DNA of 64,000 nt from Brevibacterium sp. (GTDB taxonomy: Bacteria; Actinomycetota; Actinomycetes; Actinomycetales; Brevibacteriaceae): NCBI RefSeq assembly GCF_031179145.1, contig NZ_JAPSIB010000012.1, positions 1 through 64,000 of the forward strand. Reading direction: 5' to 3'. The notes beneath the pieces were generated by a model. The model made no database searches. It saw only the letters and a program-made list of their open reading frames with translations, and was not told the DNA's origin. This document shows, piece by piece, positions 7,310-17,255 of the stretch. Each line of letters begins with the position of its first letter. Positions within the stretch are counted from its first letter, which is position 1. The position numbers and the translations under genes are program-made.

Positions 7310-8667
7310 GATCCGTCGCCCGAACGCAGATCTCGACGGCTCGGGTACGCGGGTGCTGGATCCTGCGGAGGCTGAGCAGGCGGATACGGCGGAGGCGCGG
7401 GAGCATGCGCCGCCGGGCCACTGCCGACAGGTCCGCTGCCAACCGGACCACCTTGACCCGGACCGGGCTGCACCGGTCCGCTGCCGACGGGCCCGCGCCT
7501 GTCGCTGCGCTGCGGCTTGAACTGGGAGTGCTGCCCGGAATCCGGCGGGAATCCTCCGCTCACCGACTCTCCGGTCGAACGGTTGACCAGATTGCCGTCG
7601 ACGCGTTCCAACCTCCGCTTCGAGGTCCGCCTCGGCGTGCCGAGGATCCTCCCCTGGAGCTCAGCTTCGCTCGGCTGCCTGGGCGGCAGGAAGCCCGGAG
7701 CATGGCGCATGTCTGGGTTCTGCACGGGCTGGACCGGACGCGATCCCGCGGCCGCCCGGCTGACGTCGTCGGACATCTGCGGCACCGTCACCGGCACGGC
7801 GTCGCCGAGGACCGGGAGCACCATGCGCACCGAGGTGCCCACGCCCTCCTGGCTGAACAGCTGCACGGACCCGCCGTGGCGGGCGACGATGGCGCGCACG
7901 AGCGAAAGCCCCATTCCGGAGCCGGCCACCGCGCGAACCCGGGACCCGCGGGACAGTTCGTCCCACACCTGCTCCTGTTCGGCCAACGGGATCCCGCTGC
8001 CGGTGTCGGCGACTTCGACGACGACCCAGCGATGGTTGTCGATGATCTGCTCATTGGCGCGCAGCTCCACGACCTCACCCTGGGAGGAGTACTTGAGCGC
8101 GTTGCCCAGCAGGTTGAGGATGGCGGTGAGCAGCAGATCCTCTTCGCCGGCGACATCGGGCAGCCGCCAGGGAGCCCGGGCGACGGTCGCGACGATCATC
8201 CGGTCCTCGGCTCCCGGTGCGGTCGAGGCGTCCTCCACGGCCTGGTGGATGAGACGGTCGAGGTCGACACGCGAGTACTCGATGACTCGGGTCTCGACGT
8301 CGGCGAGCTTCCGCAGGTCCGCGAGCAGCCGGGCCACTCGGCGCGAGGACACGTCGACCTGCTTCGCCGCCGGCTCCACCTCGGCGATGGTGCCGTCCTC
8401 TCGCACGATCTGGCGAATGCTCGCCGCCGAGGTGCGCAGGGCCGTGAGCGGATTCTTCAGCTCATGATCGAGGCGGATGAGCATGCGGTTTCGCTTGGCC
8501 ATCGACTCCTCGGCGGCTGCCGTTTCGATGGACTCGCGCATCCGTGCCTCGCGTCTGCGCAGGTGGCGCCAGCCGAAGTACGCGCCGAGGCCCAGCCCGA
8601 TGAGGACCAGTGCCAGCAACAGCAGGAACAGCCAGATCTGGATCTCGACGACCAGGAATTCCGTCAT
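7306..8667 (-). CDS. Sensor histidine kinase coupled to the Mrp antiporter operon
   Basis: 453 residues. One N-terminal membrane helix (about 11-32) is followed directly by the dimerisation/H-box LDHELKNPLTA with His68, then N-box NLLGNALKYS, G1 DTGSGIP and G2 GSGMGLSLV. There is no extracellular loop, no HAMP and no PAS domain. The C-terminal ~150 residues are Pro/Gly/Arg-rich and low-complexity, with three GPVGSGP copies. The ATG at 8665-8667 overlaps the regulator stop (ATGA), so I rejected a start 25 codons further upstream. It should phosphorylate the adjacent OmpR-type regulator. The missing sensor domain suggests it senses within the membrane or cytoplasm, or through the downstream lipoprotein. 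Confidence 0.88.
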   Translation of the reverse strand: MTEFLVVEIQIWLFLLLLALVLIGLGLGAYFGWRHLRRREARMRESIETAAAEESMAKRNRMLIRLDHELKNPLTALRTSAASIRQIVREDGTIAEVEPAAKQVDVSSRRVARLLADLRKLADVETRVIEYSRVDLDRLIHQAVEDASTAPGAEDRMIVATVARAPWRLPDVAGEEDLLLTAILNLLGNALKYSSQGEVVELRANEQIIDNHRWVVVEVADTGSGIPLAEQEQVWDELSRGSRVRAVAGSGMGLSLVRAIVARHGGSVQLFSQEGVGTSVRMVLPVLGDAVPVTVPQMSDDVSRAAAGSRPVQPVQNPDMRHAPGFLPPRQPSEAELQGRILGTPRRTSKRRLERVDGNLVNRSTGESVSGGFPPDSGQHSQFKPQRSDRRGPVGSGPVQPGPGQGGPVGSGPVGSGPAAHAPAPPPYPPAQPPQDPAPAYPSRRDLRSGDGS

Positions 8668-9416
8668 GCTCTTCTCTGACCTTCCTCGCCCCGGACCTCG
8701 CCGACGAAGCGATATCCGCGCCCCTGCACGGTGGCGATCCACCGCGGTTCGGCCGCATCCTCACCGAGCACCCGGCGCAGCTCGGCGACCCTGGAGTCGA
8801 CGGCGCGGGTGCCGACGGCCTCTTCGAAGCCCCACAGCACCTCGAGCAGCCGACTGCGCTCGATGAGTTCGTCACGATGGACCATGAGGTATTCCAGCAG
8901 GGTGAAGCCCTTGGGGGTGATGACGAGCTCCCGCTGACCCAGCCACGCCCGTCGGCCCACCCGGTCCACGCGCAGACCGAACGTCGACACGAGCACCGGG
9001 GCCGTGGCCAGGGGCGGGCCGTCGTTGCGGGTCCGGCGCAGGACCGCGCGGATCCGGGCGACGAGTTCGTGCGGATCGAAGGGTTTGTTGAGGTAGTCGT
9101 CGGCGCCCTCCTCGAGCGCCATCGCCCGTTCCACCGCTTCGCCCACCTGGGTCAGGAGCAGGACGGGAACCCAGTTCTCCTCCTGGCGCAGCCGCCGCAG
9201 GACCTGCCTGCCGTCCGCGCCGGGCATGAGCACGTCGAGGACGCAGACGTCGGGACGGTGGCGGTGGATCTCGTCGAGGGCGAGGAGTCCGTCGCCGGCG
9301 GCCAGCACCCGGAAACCGGAGCGTTCGAGGAACGGCACGACCGCGCCGAGAACATCGGGTTCGTCATCGGCGACCAGGACCAAGGGCCTGGAATCGTGCT
9401 CGCGCTCAATTGTCAT
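8664..9416 (-). CDS. OmpR/PhoB-family response regulator
   Basis: 250 residues. The receiver domain (about 12-125) has the acidic pair Asp17/Asp18, phospho-acceptor Asp61 in VLDVLMPG, and the conserved Lys in DDYLNKPFDP. The C-terminal winged helix (about 150-245) ends in the usual WGF...TRAVDSRVAELRRVLGE...GRGYRFVG pattern. It is partner of the kinase immediately downstream. Its start lies inside the last codons of mrpG (11-base overlap), so it is made from the antiporter mRNA. It probably controls the antiporter or an osmotic/alkaline-pH regulon (inference from context). Confidence 0.92.
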   Translation of the reverse strand: MTIEREHDSRPLVLVADDEPDVLGAVVPFLERSGFRVLAAGDGLLALDEIHRHRPDVCVLDVLMPGADGRQVLRRLRQEENWVPVLLLTQVGEAVERAMALEEGADDYLNKPFDPHELVARIRAVLRRTRNDGPPLATAPVLVSTFGLRVDRVGRRAWLGQRELVITPKGFTLLEYLMVHRDELIERSRLLEVLWGFEEAVGTRAVDSRVAELRRVLGEDAAEPRWIATVQGRGYRFVGEVRGEEGQRRA

Positions 9417-9801
9417 TCTCGTCCGTTCCGTGCTCTCGCCTGCGTTCCCTGGCGATTTCCCTCGCCTCCGCTCGCTCCACGGCCTCGGCCAGCTCGTCTC
9501 GGTACAGCATAGAACGGCGCAGGTGCTTGGTGCGATAACCTGCGCGGCCGACCATGTGGGTGGCCACCGGAATCGTGACGAGCTGGAACGAGATGATGAT
9601 GGCCAGCGTCGTCATCGTGGCCCACGTCGGGAATTGGATGGCGATCGCGATCGCGACCAGGATCAGGCCCAGCACCTGGGGCTTCGCACTCGCGTGCATG
9701 CGGGAGAGCAGATCTGAGAACCGCAGCAGTCCGACTCCCGCGGCCAGGGACAGCACCCCGCCGAGGAGGATGAGCACTGCCGAGACGATGTCAAGAACCA
9801 T
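9406..9801 (-). CDS. mrpG: Mrp Na+/H+ antiporter subunit G
   Basis: 131 residues, with three membrane helices in the first 90 residues (LDIVSAVLILLGGVLSLAAGVG; PQVLGLILVAIAIAIQF; MTTLAIIISFQLVTIPVATHM) and the family segment GLLRFSDLLSRMHASAKPQ between helices 1 and 2. The charged tail after residue 95 is longer than usual. I chose ATG 9801 rather than an ATG seven codons upstream because GGAGGAGG lies 6 bases before it. It overlaps mrpF by 11 bases and the response-regulator gene by 11 bases. It is a small subunit of the hetero-oligomeric cation/proton antiporter in the plasma membrane. Confidence 0.9.
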   Translation of the reverse strand: MVLDIVSAVLILLGGVLSLAAGVGLLRFSDLLSRMHASAKPQVLGLILVAIAIAIQFPTWATMTTLAIIISFQLVTIPVATHMVGRAGYRTKHLRRSMLYRDELAEAVERAEAREIARERRREHGTDENDN

Positions 9802-10375
9802 CGCGTCCTCCTCCCGTCTCATCGCGTCCGCGACCGGGGGCGGCCGGCTTCTCGCCGAGGTCGAAGGTCAGCTTCTCGTCGTGATCGTCGGCACCGGCGG
9901 GCTGCGTCGACTCCTGGTGCGCCTCGTCCGCCTCCGGAGGAACCGTGGTGCCGGGAGGGCCGTCGCTGACATCGGCGATGCCGCGGGCGACGTCGTCGGG
10001 CCACTGCGCGTTCGATTCGGCGGTATCGTCATCCTCGGAGTTCATGTGCCAGTCAGAGGCGGTGAAGTCGCTGAGCGATCCCGCCTCGGCGCCGGGGGTC
10101 ATGGAATCGGATTTCGACACGTACCGGGACACGCTCACGGAGCCGACGAAGCCGAGCATCGCGAGCACGATGAGCACCGGCAGCAGATCCGTCCGACCGG
10201 TCAGCGCCATGAAACCGCCCAGACCGCACATCATCGAGGCCAGCACCACATCGGTGGCGATCATGCGGTCCAGGATCGATGGACCGCGCACCACGCGATA
10301 GAGGGCCAGGCCCACCGAGGCGGCGAGCAGGAGGGAGGTGGCGACGACGGTGATGTCGAGGAGGACGACGCTCAT
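9791..10375 (-). CDS. mrpF: Mrp Na+/H+ antiporter subunit F with long acidic tail
   Basis: 194 residues. Residues 1-90 are the usual MrpF: three helices with YRVVRGPSILDRMIATDVV and GFVGSVSVSRYV. The remaining ~100 residues are an extra cytoplasmic tail rich in Asp, Glu and Ser with no recognisable domain. Most MrpF proteins are about 90 residues, so the tail doubles the protein. The tail is encoded up to the overlap with mrpG and keeps normal GC-rich codon use, so it does not look like read-through after a lost stop. The start overlaps the mrpE stop as ATGA. Confidence 0.9.
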   Translation of the reverse strand: MSVVLLDITVVATSLLLAASVGLALYRVVRGPSILDRMIATDVVLASMMCGLGGFMALTGRTDLLPVLIVLAMLGFVGSVSVSRYVSKSDSMTPGAEAGSLSDFTASDWHMNSEDDDTAESNAQWPDDVARGIADVSDGPPGTTVPPEADEAHQESTQPAGADDHDEKLTFDLGEKPAAPGRGRDETGGGRDGS

Positions 10376-10983
10376 CGCGGGTCTCCTTTCCCCAGGGCCA
10401 TCGGATCCGGGTTCATCCGCAGCTCGGCCAGGTCGCGGTGCGAGCCCAGAGCCCGGATGAGCAGCCTCTCGATGTGGTACACCTGTGCCTTTGCGGTCCG
10501 GACCTTCTCATCGGAGTCGGCATCGAGGACATGCAGGTAGAGCACCCCGTGAGCGCGATCGGCGTCGATGATGATCGAACCGGGGATCAGGCTGGCCGTG
10601 TCCCCGATGAGAGTCATCAGCAGATCCGAGCTCGTCCTCAGGTCACAGGCGATGACGGAACCGGCGCCCACCGCACGTCGCCGGAACGCCAACCAGGCCA
10701 CCTGGAGGGAGGCGAGCAGAAGCGACCACAGGAACCAGACGCCGAAGACGAACGAATGACCGAGGTTGAACCGGCCCGAGAGGATCACGGGCGGCAGGTA
10801 GAACACGCGCACGATGACGATCGCGACGACGAGGCCGCTGAGGATGCTCATCACGGACACGCTGTCCCAGAGCATCACCCACAGCAGCACGAGGAAGAAC
10901 AGCAGCACCAGCTGCTGGACGAATCCCCGGGCGCTGTGCGGCTGCCGTCTGGCGCGCTCACCCTGTCGACCGGCGGGACTCAT
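10372..10983 (-). CDS. mrpE: Mrp Na+/H+ antiporter subunit E
   Basis: 203 residues. After a basic N-terminus come two or three membrane helices (about 25-105) and then a cytoplasmic domain with the MrpE hallmark SIIIDADRAHGVLYLHVLD. MrpE is needed for assembly or activity of the Mrp complex in characterised systems. Start and stop each overlap the neighbours by 4 bases (ATGA), as for the rest of the mrp cluster. Confidence 0.92.
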   Translation of the reverse strand: MSPAGRQGERARRQPHSARGFVQQLVLLFFLVLLWVMLWDSVSVMSILSGLVVAIVIVRVFYLPPVILSGRFNLGHSFVFGVWFLWSLLLASLQVAWLAFRRRAVGAGSVIACDLRTSSDLLMTLIGDTASLIPGSIIIDADRAHGVLYLHVLDADSDEKVRTAKAQVYHIERLLIRALGSHRDLAELRMNPDPMALGKGDPR

Positions 10984-12563
10984 GCCGCATCACCTCCCAG
11001 CACCTGCGTGACATAGTTGAGCGGTTCCGAGAGGTTCTCCGCCGCCCGCAGCGAGAGGTCCCACAGCGGTTCCGCGCCGACCGTGAGCGCCAGTGACGCC
11101 GCGACCATCCCAGTGGTGGCCCAGAACATCGGTCCCGGCACCCCGATCGTCGGGGCCCATTTCCTGCCGGCCAGGAGGACCTGCTTGCGTTCGGCGAATT
11201 CGGCGACCAGCTCCTCGGTGGGCTCCTCCGCGTCGGCGGGATCGCGCCAGAAGGCGAGGTTGAACGTGCGACCGATGACGTAGAGGGTGAGCAGGCTGGT
11301 CACCGTGCCGACGACGATGAGAGTGACGTTGAGCCAGTCCTCGCCCGCGAATCCCGCGGTGAAGAGCGCGGTCTTCCCGATGAATCCCGAGAACGGGGGG
11401 ATCCCGGAGAGGTTGAGGGCGGGGATGAAGAAGACGATCGTCAGCGCCGGCGAGAGCACCATGAGCCCGCCCAACGACCTCGTCGAGGTGGATCCGCCGC
11501 GCATTTCGACCATGCCGATGGCCAGGAACAGCGCGGTCTGGACGATGATGTGGTGGACCGTGTAGTAGATGGCGGCGGCAAGCCCGAGGGTCGTTCCCAG
11601 CGCCACGCCGAAGAGCATGTAGCCGATGTGGGACACCAGGGTGAATGACACGATCCGCTTGATCTCGGATTGGGCGATCGCACCGAGGATGCCCACGAGC
11701 ATCGTCAGCGCCGCCGCGATGAGCAGCGGCACGCGCAGCGAGCTGTCGACGAAGAGCAGGGTCTCAGTGCGGATGATGGCATAGATGCCGACCTTCGTCA
11801 GCAGGCCGGCGAACACTGCGGTGACCGGGGCCGGCGCGGTCGGGTAGGAATCGGGAAGCCAGAAGGAGAGCGGGAAGATCGCGGCCTTGATCCCGAAGCC
11901 GAGCAGCAGCAGGATATGGAGGATCATCTGCACATCGCCCGGGAGCTCGCCGAGGCGCTCCGACAGCTGCGCCATGTTCACGGTTCCGCAGGCGGCATAG
12001 ATGATGCCGATCGCGGTGAGGAAGATGATCGACGACACGAGCGAGATGACCACGTAGGTCACGCCCGCCCGGATGCGCTCCGCGGTCGCGCCCAGCGTCA
12101 GGAGCACATAGGACGCAAGCAGCAGCATCTCGAACCCGACGTAGAGGTTGAACAGGTCGCCGGCCAGGAAGGCGTTGGCGACCCCTGCGCACAGCACCAG
12201 GTAGCTGGGGTTGAACACGGAGATCGGGGTCTCGTTCGAGTCGTCCGAGGCGTCCTGGCTCAGCGCATAGACGAGCACGCACAGGGTGACCATGGAGGAC
12301 ACGACGAGCATGAGCACCGAGAGCCTGTCAGCGACGAGGACGATTCCCGCCGGAGGCTGCCAGCCGCCGATAGCGACGACCTGCGCACCCTCCCTGTCGA
12401 CTCCGAAGAGGAGGACGAACGCGATGATCATCACGGCACTGAGGACGACGATCGAGACGACGTTCTGCGCGCGCGAATGACGGGAGAGCACGAGGGCCAG
12501 GCCGGCGCCGAGCAGCGGCAGCAGGACCGGAAGCGGGACGAGGACGGCGAGGAGGCCGGTCAT
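10980..12563 (-). CDS. mrpD: Mrp Na+/H+ antiporter subunit D (NuoN/NuoM-like)
   Basis: 527 residues, about fourteen membrane helices. It is homologous to the proton-pumping subunits of complex I and to MrpA. The conserved helix-5 glutamate is in LFNLYVGFEMLLLASY, the helix-7 lysine in LLTKVGIYAIIRT, and the His-containing TVHHIIVQTALFLAIG follows. With MrpA it is expected to form the ion-translocating core for cation/proton exchange. It is flanked by ATGA overlaps with mrpC and mrpE. Confidence 0.94.
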   Translation of the reverse strand: MTGLLAVLVPLPVLLPLLGAGLALVLSRHSRAQNVVSIVVLSAVMIIAFVLLFGVDREGAQVVAIGGWQPPAGIVLVADRLSVLMLVVSSMVTLCVLVYALSQDASDDSNETPISVFNPSYLVLCAGVANAFLAGDLFNLYVGFEMLLLASYVLLTLGATAERIRAGVTYVVISLVSSIIFLTAIGIIYAACGTVNMAQLSERLGELPGDVQMILHILLLLGFGIKAAIFPLSFWLPDSYPTAPAPVTAVFAGLLTKVGIYAIIRTETLLFVDSSLRVPLLIAAALTMLVGILGAIAQSEIKRIVSFTLVSHIGYMLFGVALGTTLGLAAAIYYTVHHIIVQTALFLAIGMVEMRGGSTSTRSLGGLMVLSPALTIVFFIPALNLSGIPPFSGFIGKTALFTAGFAGEDWLNVTLIVVGTVTSLLTLYVIGRTFNLAFWRDPADAEEPTEELVAEFAERKQVLLAGRKWAPTIGVPGPMFWATTGMVAASLALTVGAEPLWDLSLRAAENLSEPLNYVTQVLGGDAA

Positions 12564-13066
12564 CGCTTCTCCTCCCGCGAGCTCGAGCGCCGGTCGACCC
12601 GGCGGCCGTCGTGGTCGAGGTCGACGGCGCCGACGATCGGGCTCTCGGCTTCGTCGCCGAACTCGGTATCGTCGTAGTCGGTGCTCGCCTCCGCCTCGGA
12701 GTCGATGATCCTGGTGATCGCGACCTGGAGGTCAGCGGCGTCGTCCTGCAGGGAGTCGGCCCTGACCAGGCGCCAGGAGCGGTAGATCATCGCGAGGAGG
12801 AAGGCTGTCACCGCGAAGGTGATGACGATGGCGGTGAGCACCAGCGCCTGCGGCAGCGGGTCGGACATGCCCACGGTCGACAGGTTCTTGCCGTCGGTCA
12901 GAGGCGGCCTGCCGCGACCGGCGGTGAGGACGATGAGCAGGTTGACTCCGTTGCCGAGCAGGATGAAACCGAGCAGCACTCGGGTCAGCGAACGTTCGAG
13001 CATGAGATAGATGCCGCACGCGAAGAGGACGCCCATGGCCAGAACGAGGATGAAGGGCAGGCTCAC
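12560..13066 (-). CDS. mrpC: Mrp Na+/H+ antiporter subunit C (NuoK-like)
   Basis: 168 residues. The first ~110 form three NuoK-like helices, with [18 protein letters not shown] and the loop [21 protein letters not shown] conserved in MrpC. The last ~55 residues are a charged, Asp/Arg-rich cytoplasmic extension longer than typical MrpC (about 115 residues). It overlaps mrpAB and mrpD by 4 bases each. Confidence 0.92.
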   Translation of the reverse strand: MSLPFILVLAMGVLFACGIYLMLERSLTRVLLGFILLGNGVNLLIVLTAGRGRPPLTDGKNLSTVGMSDPLPQALVLTAIVITFAVTAFLLAMIYRSWRLVRADSLQDDAADLQVAITRIIDSEAEASTDYDDTEFGDEAESPIVGAVDLDHDGRRVDRRSSSREEKR

Positions 13067-16000
13067 AGTCGACCTCCCTCTGCGCCGTTGTCGACGTCGA
13101 GGTGATTGACCCGGTCGAGGATCGTCGACACGGCTTCATGACCGGCCTGCGCACCGAGGTTCTCCGAGAGGTTGAACGACTTGTCCAGGCGGGAGGTGAG
13201 GAGGAGTTCGTCGCGTTCCTGGTGGAGGTCCACCTCGGCGCCCAGGGACTTGAGGATGTCGAGCATCAGACCCACGACGATGAGGTAGACGCCGATGTCG
13301 AAGAAGGTCGGGGTGCCGAACGTGAGGTGGCCGAGCACGGGAAGGTCTCCTTCGACGAATACGGAGCGGAACACGGCGTCGCCCCAGATCCAGCCGCCGA
13401 TGCCGGTGAGGACGGCGAGGATGAGCCCGGTTCCCAGCAGCCCCGACGGGGTGAAGCGGGCCGCCTCGGCGAGTTCGAACTTCCCACCCGCCAGGTAGCG
13501 CACGATGAGCGCCAGGCCCGCGACGAGGCCGCCGGCGAATCCGCCGCCGGGGGCGTTGTGGCCGGCGAAGAGGAGGTAGACGGAGAAGACGAGGACCGCG
13601 TGGAAGATGAGTCGGGCCGTGACCTCGAGGATGATCGAGCGGTTGCGCGGGGCCAGGGTCCGTCCCGCGATGAGCCAGGACGCACGCCTCTCCTGCACAT
13701 CCTCGGTGTCGGGTCCGTGGTGGTCGGCGACGTCCTCGACGACCGGCTGGAACCGCATCCGGCCACGCAGATCTCGCGGGTCGTGGCCGGCGGCCAGACG
13801 GGACAGGTGGCCTTCGCGACCGCGGACGAAGATGAGCCCGGCCACGCCGGTGCCGGCGGCGACGAGCACGGAGATCTCCCCGAGGGTGTCCCAGACGCGG
13901 ATGTCGACGAGGGTGACGTTGACGATGTTCTTGCCATGGCCGAGTTCGTAGGCGAGCTGCCCGAAGTCGACGGAGGCGGGCTCGCCGACCCTGACGCCTG
14001 CGGCGATGAGGACGACGAGCATCATCGTCACTCCCACACAGCCGCCGATGATGGCTCGCCAGGCGGGGGTGAAGCGTCCGGTCGACTCCCCGATCCGCGC
14101 GGGCAGCCGGCGCAGCACCAGGACGAAGACGACGATCGTGATGGTTTCGACGAGCACCTGGGTCAGGGCGAGGTCGGGAGCTCCGGTGAAGGCGAAGAAC
14201 ATGACCATCGCGTAGCCGGAGATCCCGACGACGACCACGGCGGTGAAGCGCTTCTTCGCGCGGGTGGCAGCGACGGCGACGACGATGAGGACGGCGGCGA
14301 CGACGAAGTCGAGCGGCGAGGCGAAGAGCTGGAACTCGATCGTCCACGTGTCGTTGACGAGGACGGCCAGTCCGACTCCGCCGACGAGGACGAGGTAGAT
14401 GACGCTCTGGTAGAACGGCAGGGACCCGCGCTGGGTGTGGGAGGTGACCCACAGGGCTGAGGCCTCCATGCCGTTGATGAGCTTGCGGTAGAGGAGGTGG
14501 AACTCGAACCCTGAGGGCAGCGAGGACTGCACCTTCGCGAAGGCGTCGCGGGCGAGGAAGATCCCGAGTCCCACGGCGATGGTGACACCGGACAGTGCGA
14601 GCGCAGGTTCGAGGCCGTGCCACAGCGCCAGGTGGTATTCGCCGTCCGCAGGAGCCGCCGTCGGCAGGCCGGAGGTCCAGGAGGAGAAGAGGCCGTCGAC
14701 CGACGAGGCGGCCGGGCCGAGGGCGATGGTGAGCACGGTGAGGAAGAGCGGGGCGATGAGGAGGGTGAGGTTCTCCTCGCGCCGCGCGATGTCGTCGACT
14801 CCCGGTTTGGACGAGAACGCGCCCCAGACGAATCTGGCCGAGTACGCGACCGTGAGGATCGAACCGATCATCACGCCGACGAGGGCGATGACGGAGGCCT
14901 TGTCGCCTCCGTGCAGGAGGGTCGAATAGACCGCCTCCTTGGCGACGAAGCCGAACAGCGGCGGCAGGCCCGCCATCGAGGCGGCGGCGACGGTGGCGCA
15001 GACGGCGACGACGGGGAACGCCCGCCAGCCCCCGGACAGCTTCGTCAGGTCGCGGGTGCCGGCGCGATGGTCGATGATGCCCACGCACAGGAACAGGCAG
15101 GCCTTGAACAGGGCATGGGCGACGAGCAGCGCCAGTGCCGCCTGCGTGATGTCCGGGCTGCCGAACGACGCCATCGTGGTGAGGAATCCCAGCTGGGAGA
15201 CGGTGCCGAAGGCGAGCACCAACTTGAGGTCGGTCTGCTTGAGCGCCTGCCAGCCGCCGATGAACATCGTCACCAGGCCCAGGGTGAGCAGCACTTCGGA
15301 CCATCCGGGCACGGAATGATATCCGGGTGCCAGGCGCAGGACGAGGTAGATCCCGGCCTTGACCATTGCGGCCGCGTGCAGGTAGGCGCTGACCGGAGTC
15401 GGCGCCGCCATGGCGCCGGGGAGCCAGAAGTGGAAGGGCAGCAGCGCCGACTTCGACACCGCGCCGACGAGGATGAGGAGCACGGCGGTGGTGATCACCG
15501 GACCCGTGTCGATTCCGGCGGCGGCCCGTTCGACCAGGACGGAGATCCGGCCGGTGCGGGTCACGCTCATCAGCAGGACCATCCCGACGAACATGGCGAG
15601 CCCGCCGGCGGTGGTGACGATGAGGGCCTGCAGGGCAGCCTGCCGGGAGCGGCGACGCGACTGGCTGTGGCCGATGAGGAGGTAGGAGAAGACAGTGGTG
15701 CCTTCCCAGAAGAGGTAGAGCATGAGGAGCTCGTCGGCGAGGACGAGTCCGTACATCATTCCCGCGAAGGCCATGAACGTGGCGGCGAATCGCGCCAGTC
15801 CGGGTTCATCGGCCGCGAAGTAGCGAGCGCAGTAGACGAACACGAGGGCGCCGATCCCGGTCACCAGCAGGCTCATGATCCAAGACAGCACGTCGAGGCG
15901 GAACACCCCCTCGAGCCCGAGCTCAGGGAGCCAGTCGAGGTTCTCGACCCAGGGTGCACCGCCCGGGCCGACGATGCCGGACGCTCTGCTCAGGCTCAGA

Positions 16001-16116
16001 CCCAGTCCTGCCGCGGGCACCAGGGCGAGCACGAGGAATGCGGAGCGACCGATGACCCTGACCAGTGGATACGCAAGGACAGCAGCCAGAAGGAAGACTG
16101 CTGTCATGGTTATCAC
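13063..16116 (-). CDS. mrpA: Mrp Na+/H+ antiporter fused subunits A and B
   Basis: 1017 residues. Residues 1 to ~760 are MrpA (NuoL-like): [21 protein letters not shown] with the conserved glutamate, [16 protein letters not shown] with the helix-7 lysine, and HALFKACLF. Residues ~820-990 are an MrpB domain, with [26 protein letters not shown]. MrpA and MrpB are separate in Bacillus but fused in several actinobacteria, so six genes supply all seven subunits. A GTG at 16114-16116, preceded by GGAGGTG 9 bases away, fits best as the start; an ATG 3 codons later is also possible. It is the first gene of a nine-gene operon running to 6536. The complex exchanges Na+ (or K+, Ca2+) for protons and serves pH and salt tolerance. 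Confidence 0.94.
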   Translation of the reverse strand: MITMTAVFLLAAVLAYPLVRVIGRSAFLVLALVPAAGLGLSLSRASGIVGPGGAPWVENLDWLPELGLEGVFRLDVLSWIMSLLVTGIGALVFVYCARYFAADEPGLARFAATFMAFAGMMYGLVLADELLMLYLFWEGTTVFSYLLIGHSQSRRRSRQAALQALIVTTAGGLAMFVGMVLLMSVTRTGRISVLVERAAAGIDTGPVITTAVLLILVGAVSKSALLPFHFWLPGAMAAPTPVSAYLHAAAMVKAGIYLVLRLAPGYHSVPGWSEVLLTLGLVTMFIGGWQALKQTDLKLVLAFGTVSQLGFLTTMASFGSPDITQAALALLVAHALFKACLFLCVGIIDHRAGTRDLTKLSGGWRAFPVVAVCATVAAASMAGLPPLFGFVAKEAVYSTLLHGGDKASVIALVGVMIGSILTVAYSARFVWGAFSSKPGVDDIARREENLTLLIAPLFLTVLTIALGPAASSVDGLFSSWTSGLPTAAPADGEYHLALWHGLEPALALSGVTIAVGLGIFLARDAFAKVQSSLPSGFEFHLLYRKLINGMEASALWVTSHTQRGSLPFYQSVIYLVLVGGVGLAVLVNDTWTIEFQLFASPLDFVVAAVLIVVAVAATRAKKRFTAVVVVGISGYAMVMFFAFTGAPDLALTQVLVETITIVVFVLVLRRLPARIGESTGRFTPAWRAIIGGCVGVTMMLVVLIAAGVRVGEPASVDFGQLAYELGHGKNIVNVTLVDIRVWDTLGEISVLVAAGTGVAGLIFVRGREGHLSRLAAGHDPRDLRGRMRFQPVVEDVADHHGPDTEDVQERRASWLIAGRTLAPRNRSIILEVTARLIFHAVLVFSVYLLFAGHNAPGGGFAGGLVAGLALIVRYLAGGKFELAEAARFTPSGLLGTGLILAVLTGIGGWIWGDAVFRSVFVEGDLPVLGHLTFGTPTFFDIGVYLIVVGLMLDILKSLGAEVDLHQERDELLLTSRLDKSFNLSENLGAQAGHEAVSTILDRVNHLDVDNGAEGGRL

Positions 16117-16226
16117 CGGCGGACACCTCCGTCATTGATCCAGGAATGAGCTCTGTCAGATTTTCTCATGGACGAATGTCGATGTCCCAATCAACGAGGA
16201 GGCACGCGGTGGGAGTCCCGCCGCGC

Positions 16227-17255
16227 TCAACCGCGCAGCTGGCTGCTGGTGACGAGGAAGCCGTTCTCGTCGAGTCCCACTCCGCTGCACCGGGTGAGGA
16301 GTTCGGCGCCGATGTCGTCGACGAGGTTGGCGACCACTCGGCGCATCCGCCGGAAGCGGCGGCTGTGGCCGGGCTGATAACGCTGGTTCTCCGTGTCCAT
16401 CCAGTGCACGTGGTACTCGATCTGAGGTTCGCTGGTATGGGTGTTGATGATGGGCGGCGTCCACTCGGCCTCCGTCACCCGGACTTCGATCGATCCGGCC
16501 GCCTCGTCGATCTCGCCGAGCGGAACGATGAGCGAATAGCCGTCGAGGATCACCGGCGCATTCGCGTCGAAGAGGGGGTCGTCGAGGCTGGCCTGGGCGA
16601 GGACGGCCTCGTCCGGGGTCGGCGCGGCGGGACGGAACGCCTGGGGCGCGTGCCTGCGCACGAGCGAGAGCGCGACCTCGGGGTCGAGCCAGTACTGGGA
16701 GTAGATGTAGAGGTCGACCTTCGCCTCGGGGTCGGGAACGATGATCCGGGCCGGCAGTTCGGGTTCGTCGGCCAGGCGCACAGCGGTGTGGAGACGGGAG
16801 GCGATCGACAGCAGGAGGCTCAGCGTCCGCTCCTCCTCCCGGTCGGGCAGTCCCGCCGGGAACGCCTCGTGCAGACCGTCAGCGTCGACGAACCACTCCG
16901 GCGGCGGCGCGGGCTCACGGTCCCGGGGGCAGTCGAGGGCGATGACCCGCTGCGCCCAGTCCGGCAGCTCGAGAGCCGCCTTCGTCGCCGAGTCGAGTTC
17001 GACTCCTCCGCTCAGCCGCGAGTGCCGGCTCAACCGCAGGTGGCCGTTCTCGTCGGGGCGCGGCGGGAGGTCGGGCAGCTTGTTGTGGACGAGCGCCAGC
17101 ACATCGGAGACCTCCACGCCTGCGTCGAGGACGAGGAGATGGAAGTCGCGCAGATCCGCCGAGGCGGGGGTGTCCGCGGGCCGCCCGGCCGAAGCGGCCG
17201 CGGCCGCCCGTTCGGCCGCTTCGCGCTGCAGACGCAGTTCGCGGCGGGAGATCAC
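16227..17255 (-). CDS. Protein of unknown function coupled to dcd
   Basis: 342 residues from a GTG (17253-17255) that overlaps the dcd stop as GTGA and has GGAGGG 5 bases upstream. Reading frame upstream of this GTG lies antisense or out of frame over dcd and should be ignored. The first ~25 residues form a basic/acidic helix ([18 protein letters not shown]). The rest is soluble, mixed alpha/beta, without signal peptide or membrane helix. The C-terminal third has a conserved-looking [23 protein letters not shown]-type stretch followed by a basic helix. I do not recognise the family. Coupling to a nucleotide-pool enzyme is the only clue to its role. Confidence 0.7.
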   Translation of the reverse strand: MISRRELRLQREAAERAAAAASAGRPADTPASADLRDFHLLVLDAGVEVSDVLALVHNKLPDLPPRPDENGHLRLSRHSRLSGGVELDSATKAALELPDWAQRVIALDCPRDREPAPPPEWFVDADGLHEAFPAGLPDREEERTLSLLLSIASRLHTAVRLADEPELPARIIVPDPEAKVDLYIYSQYWLDPEVALSLVRRHAPQAFRPAAPTPDEAVLAQASLDDPLFDANAPVILDGYSLIVPLGEIDEAAGSIEVRVTEAEWTPPIINTHTSEPQIEYHVHWMDTENQRYQPGHSRRFRRMRRVVANLVDDIGAELLTRCSGVGLDENGFLVTSSQLRG

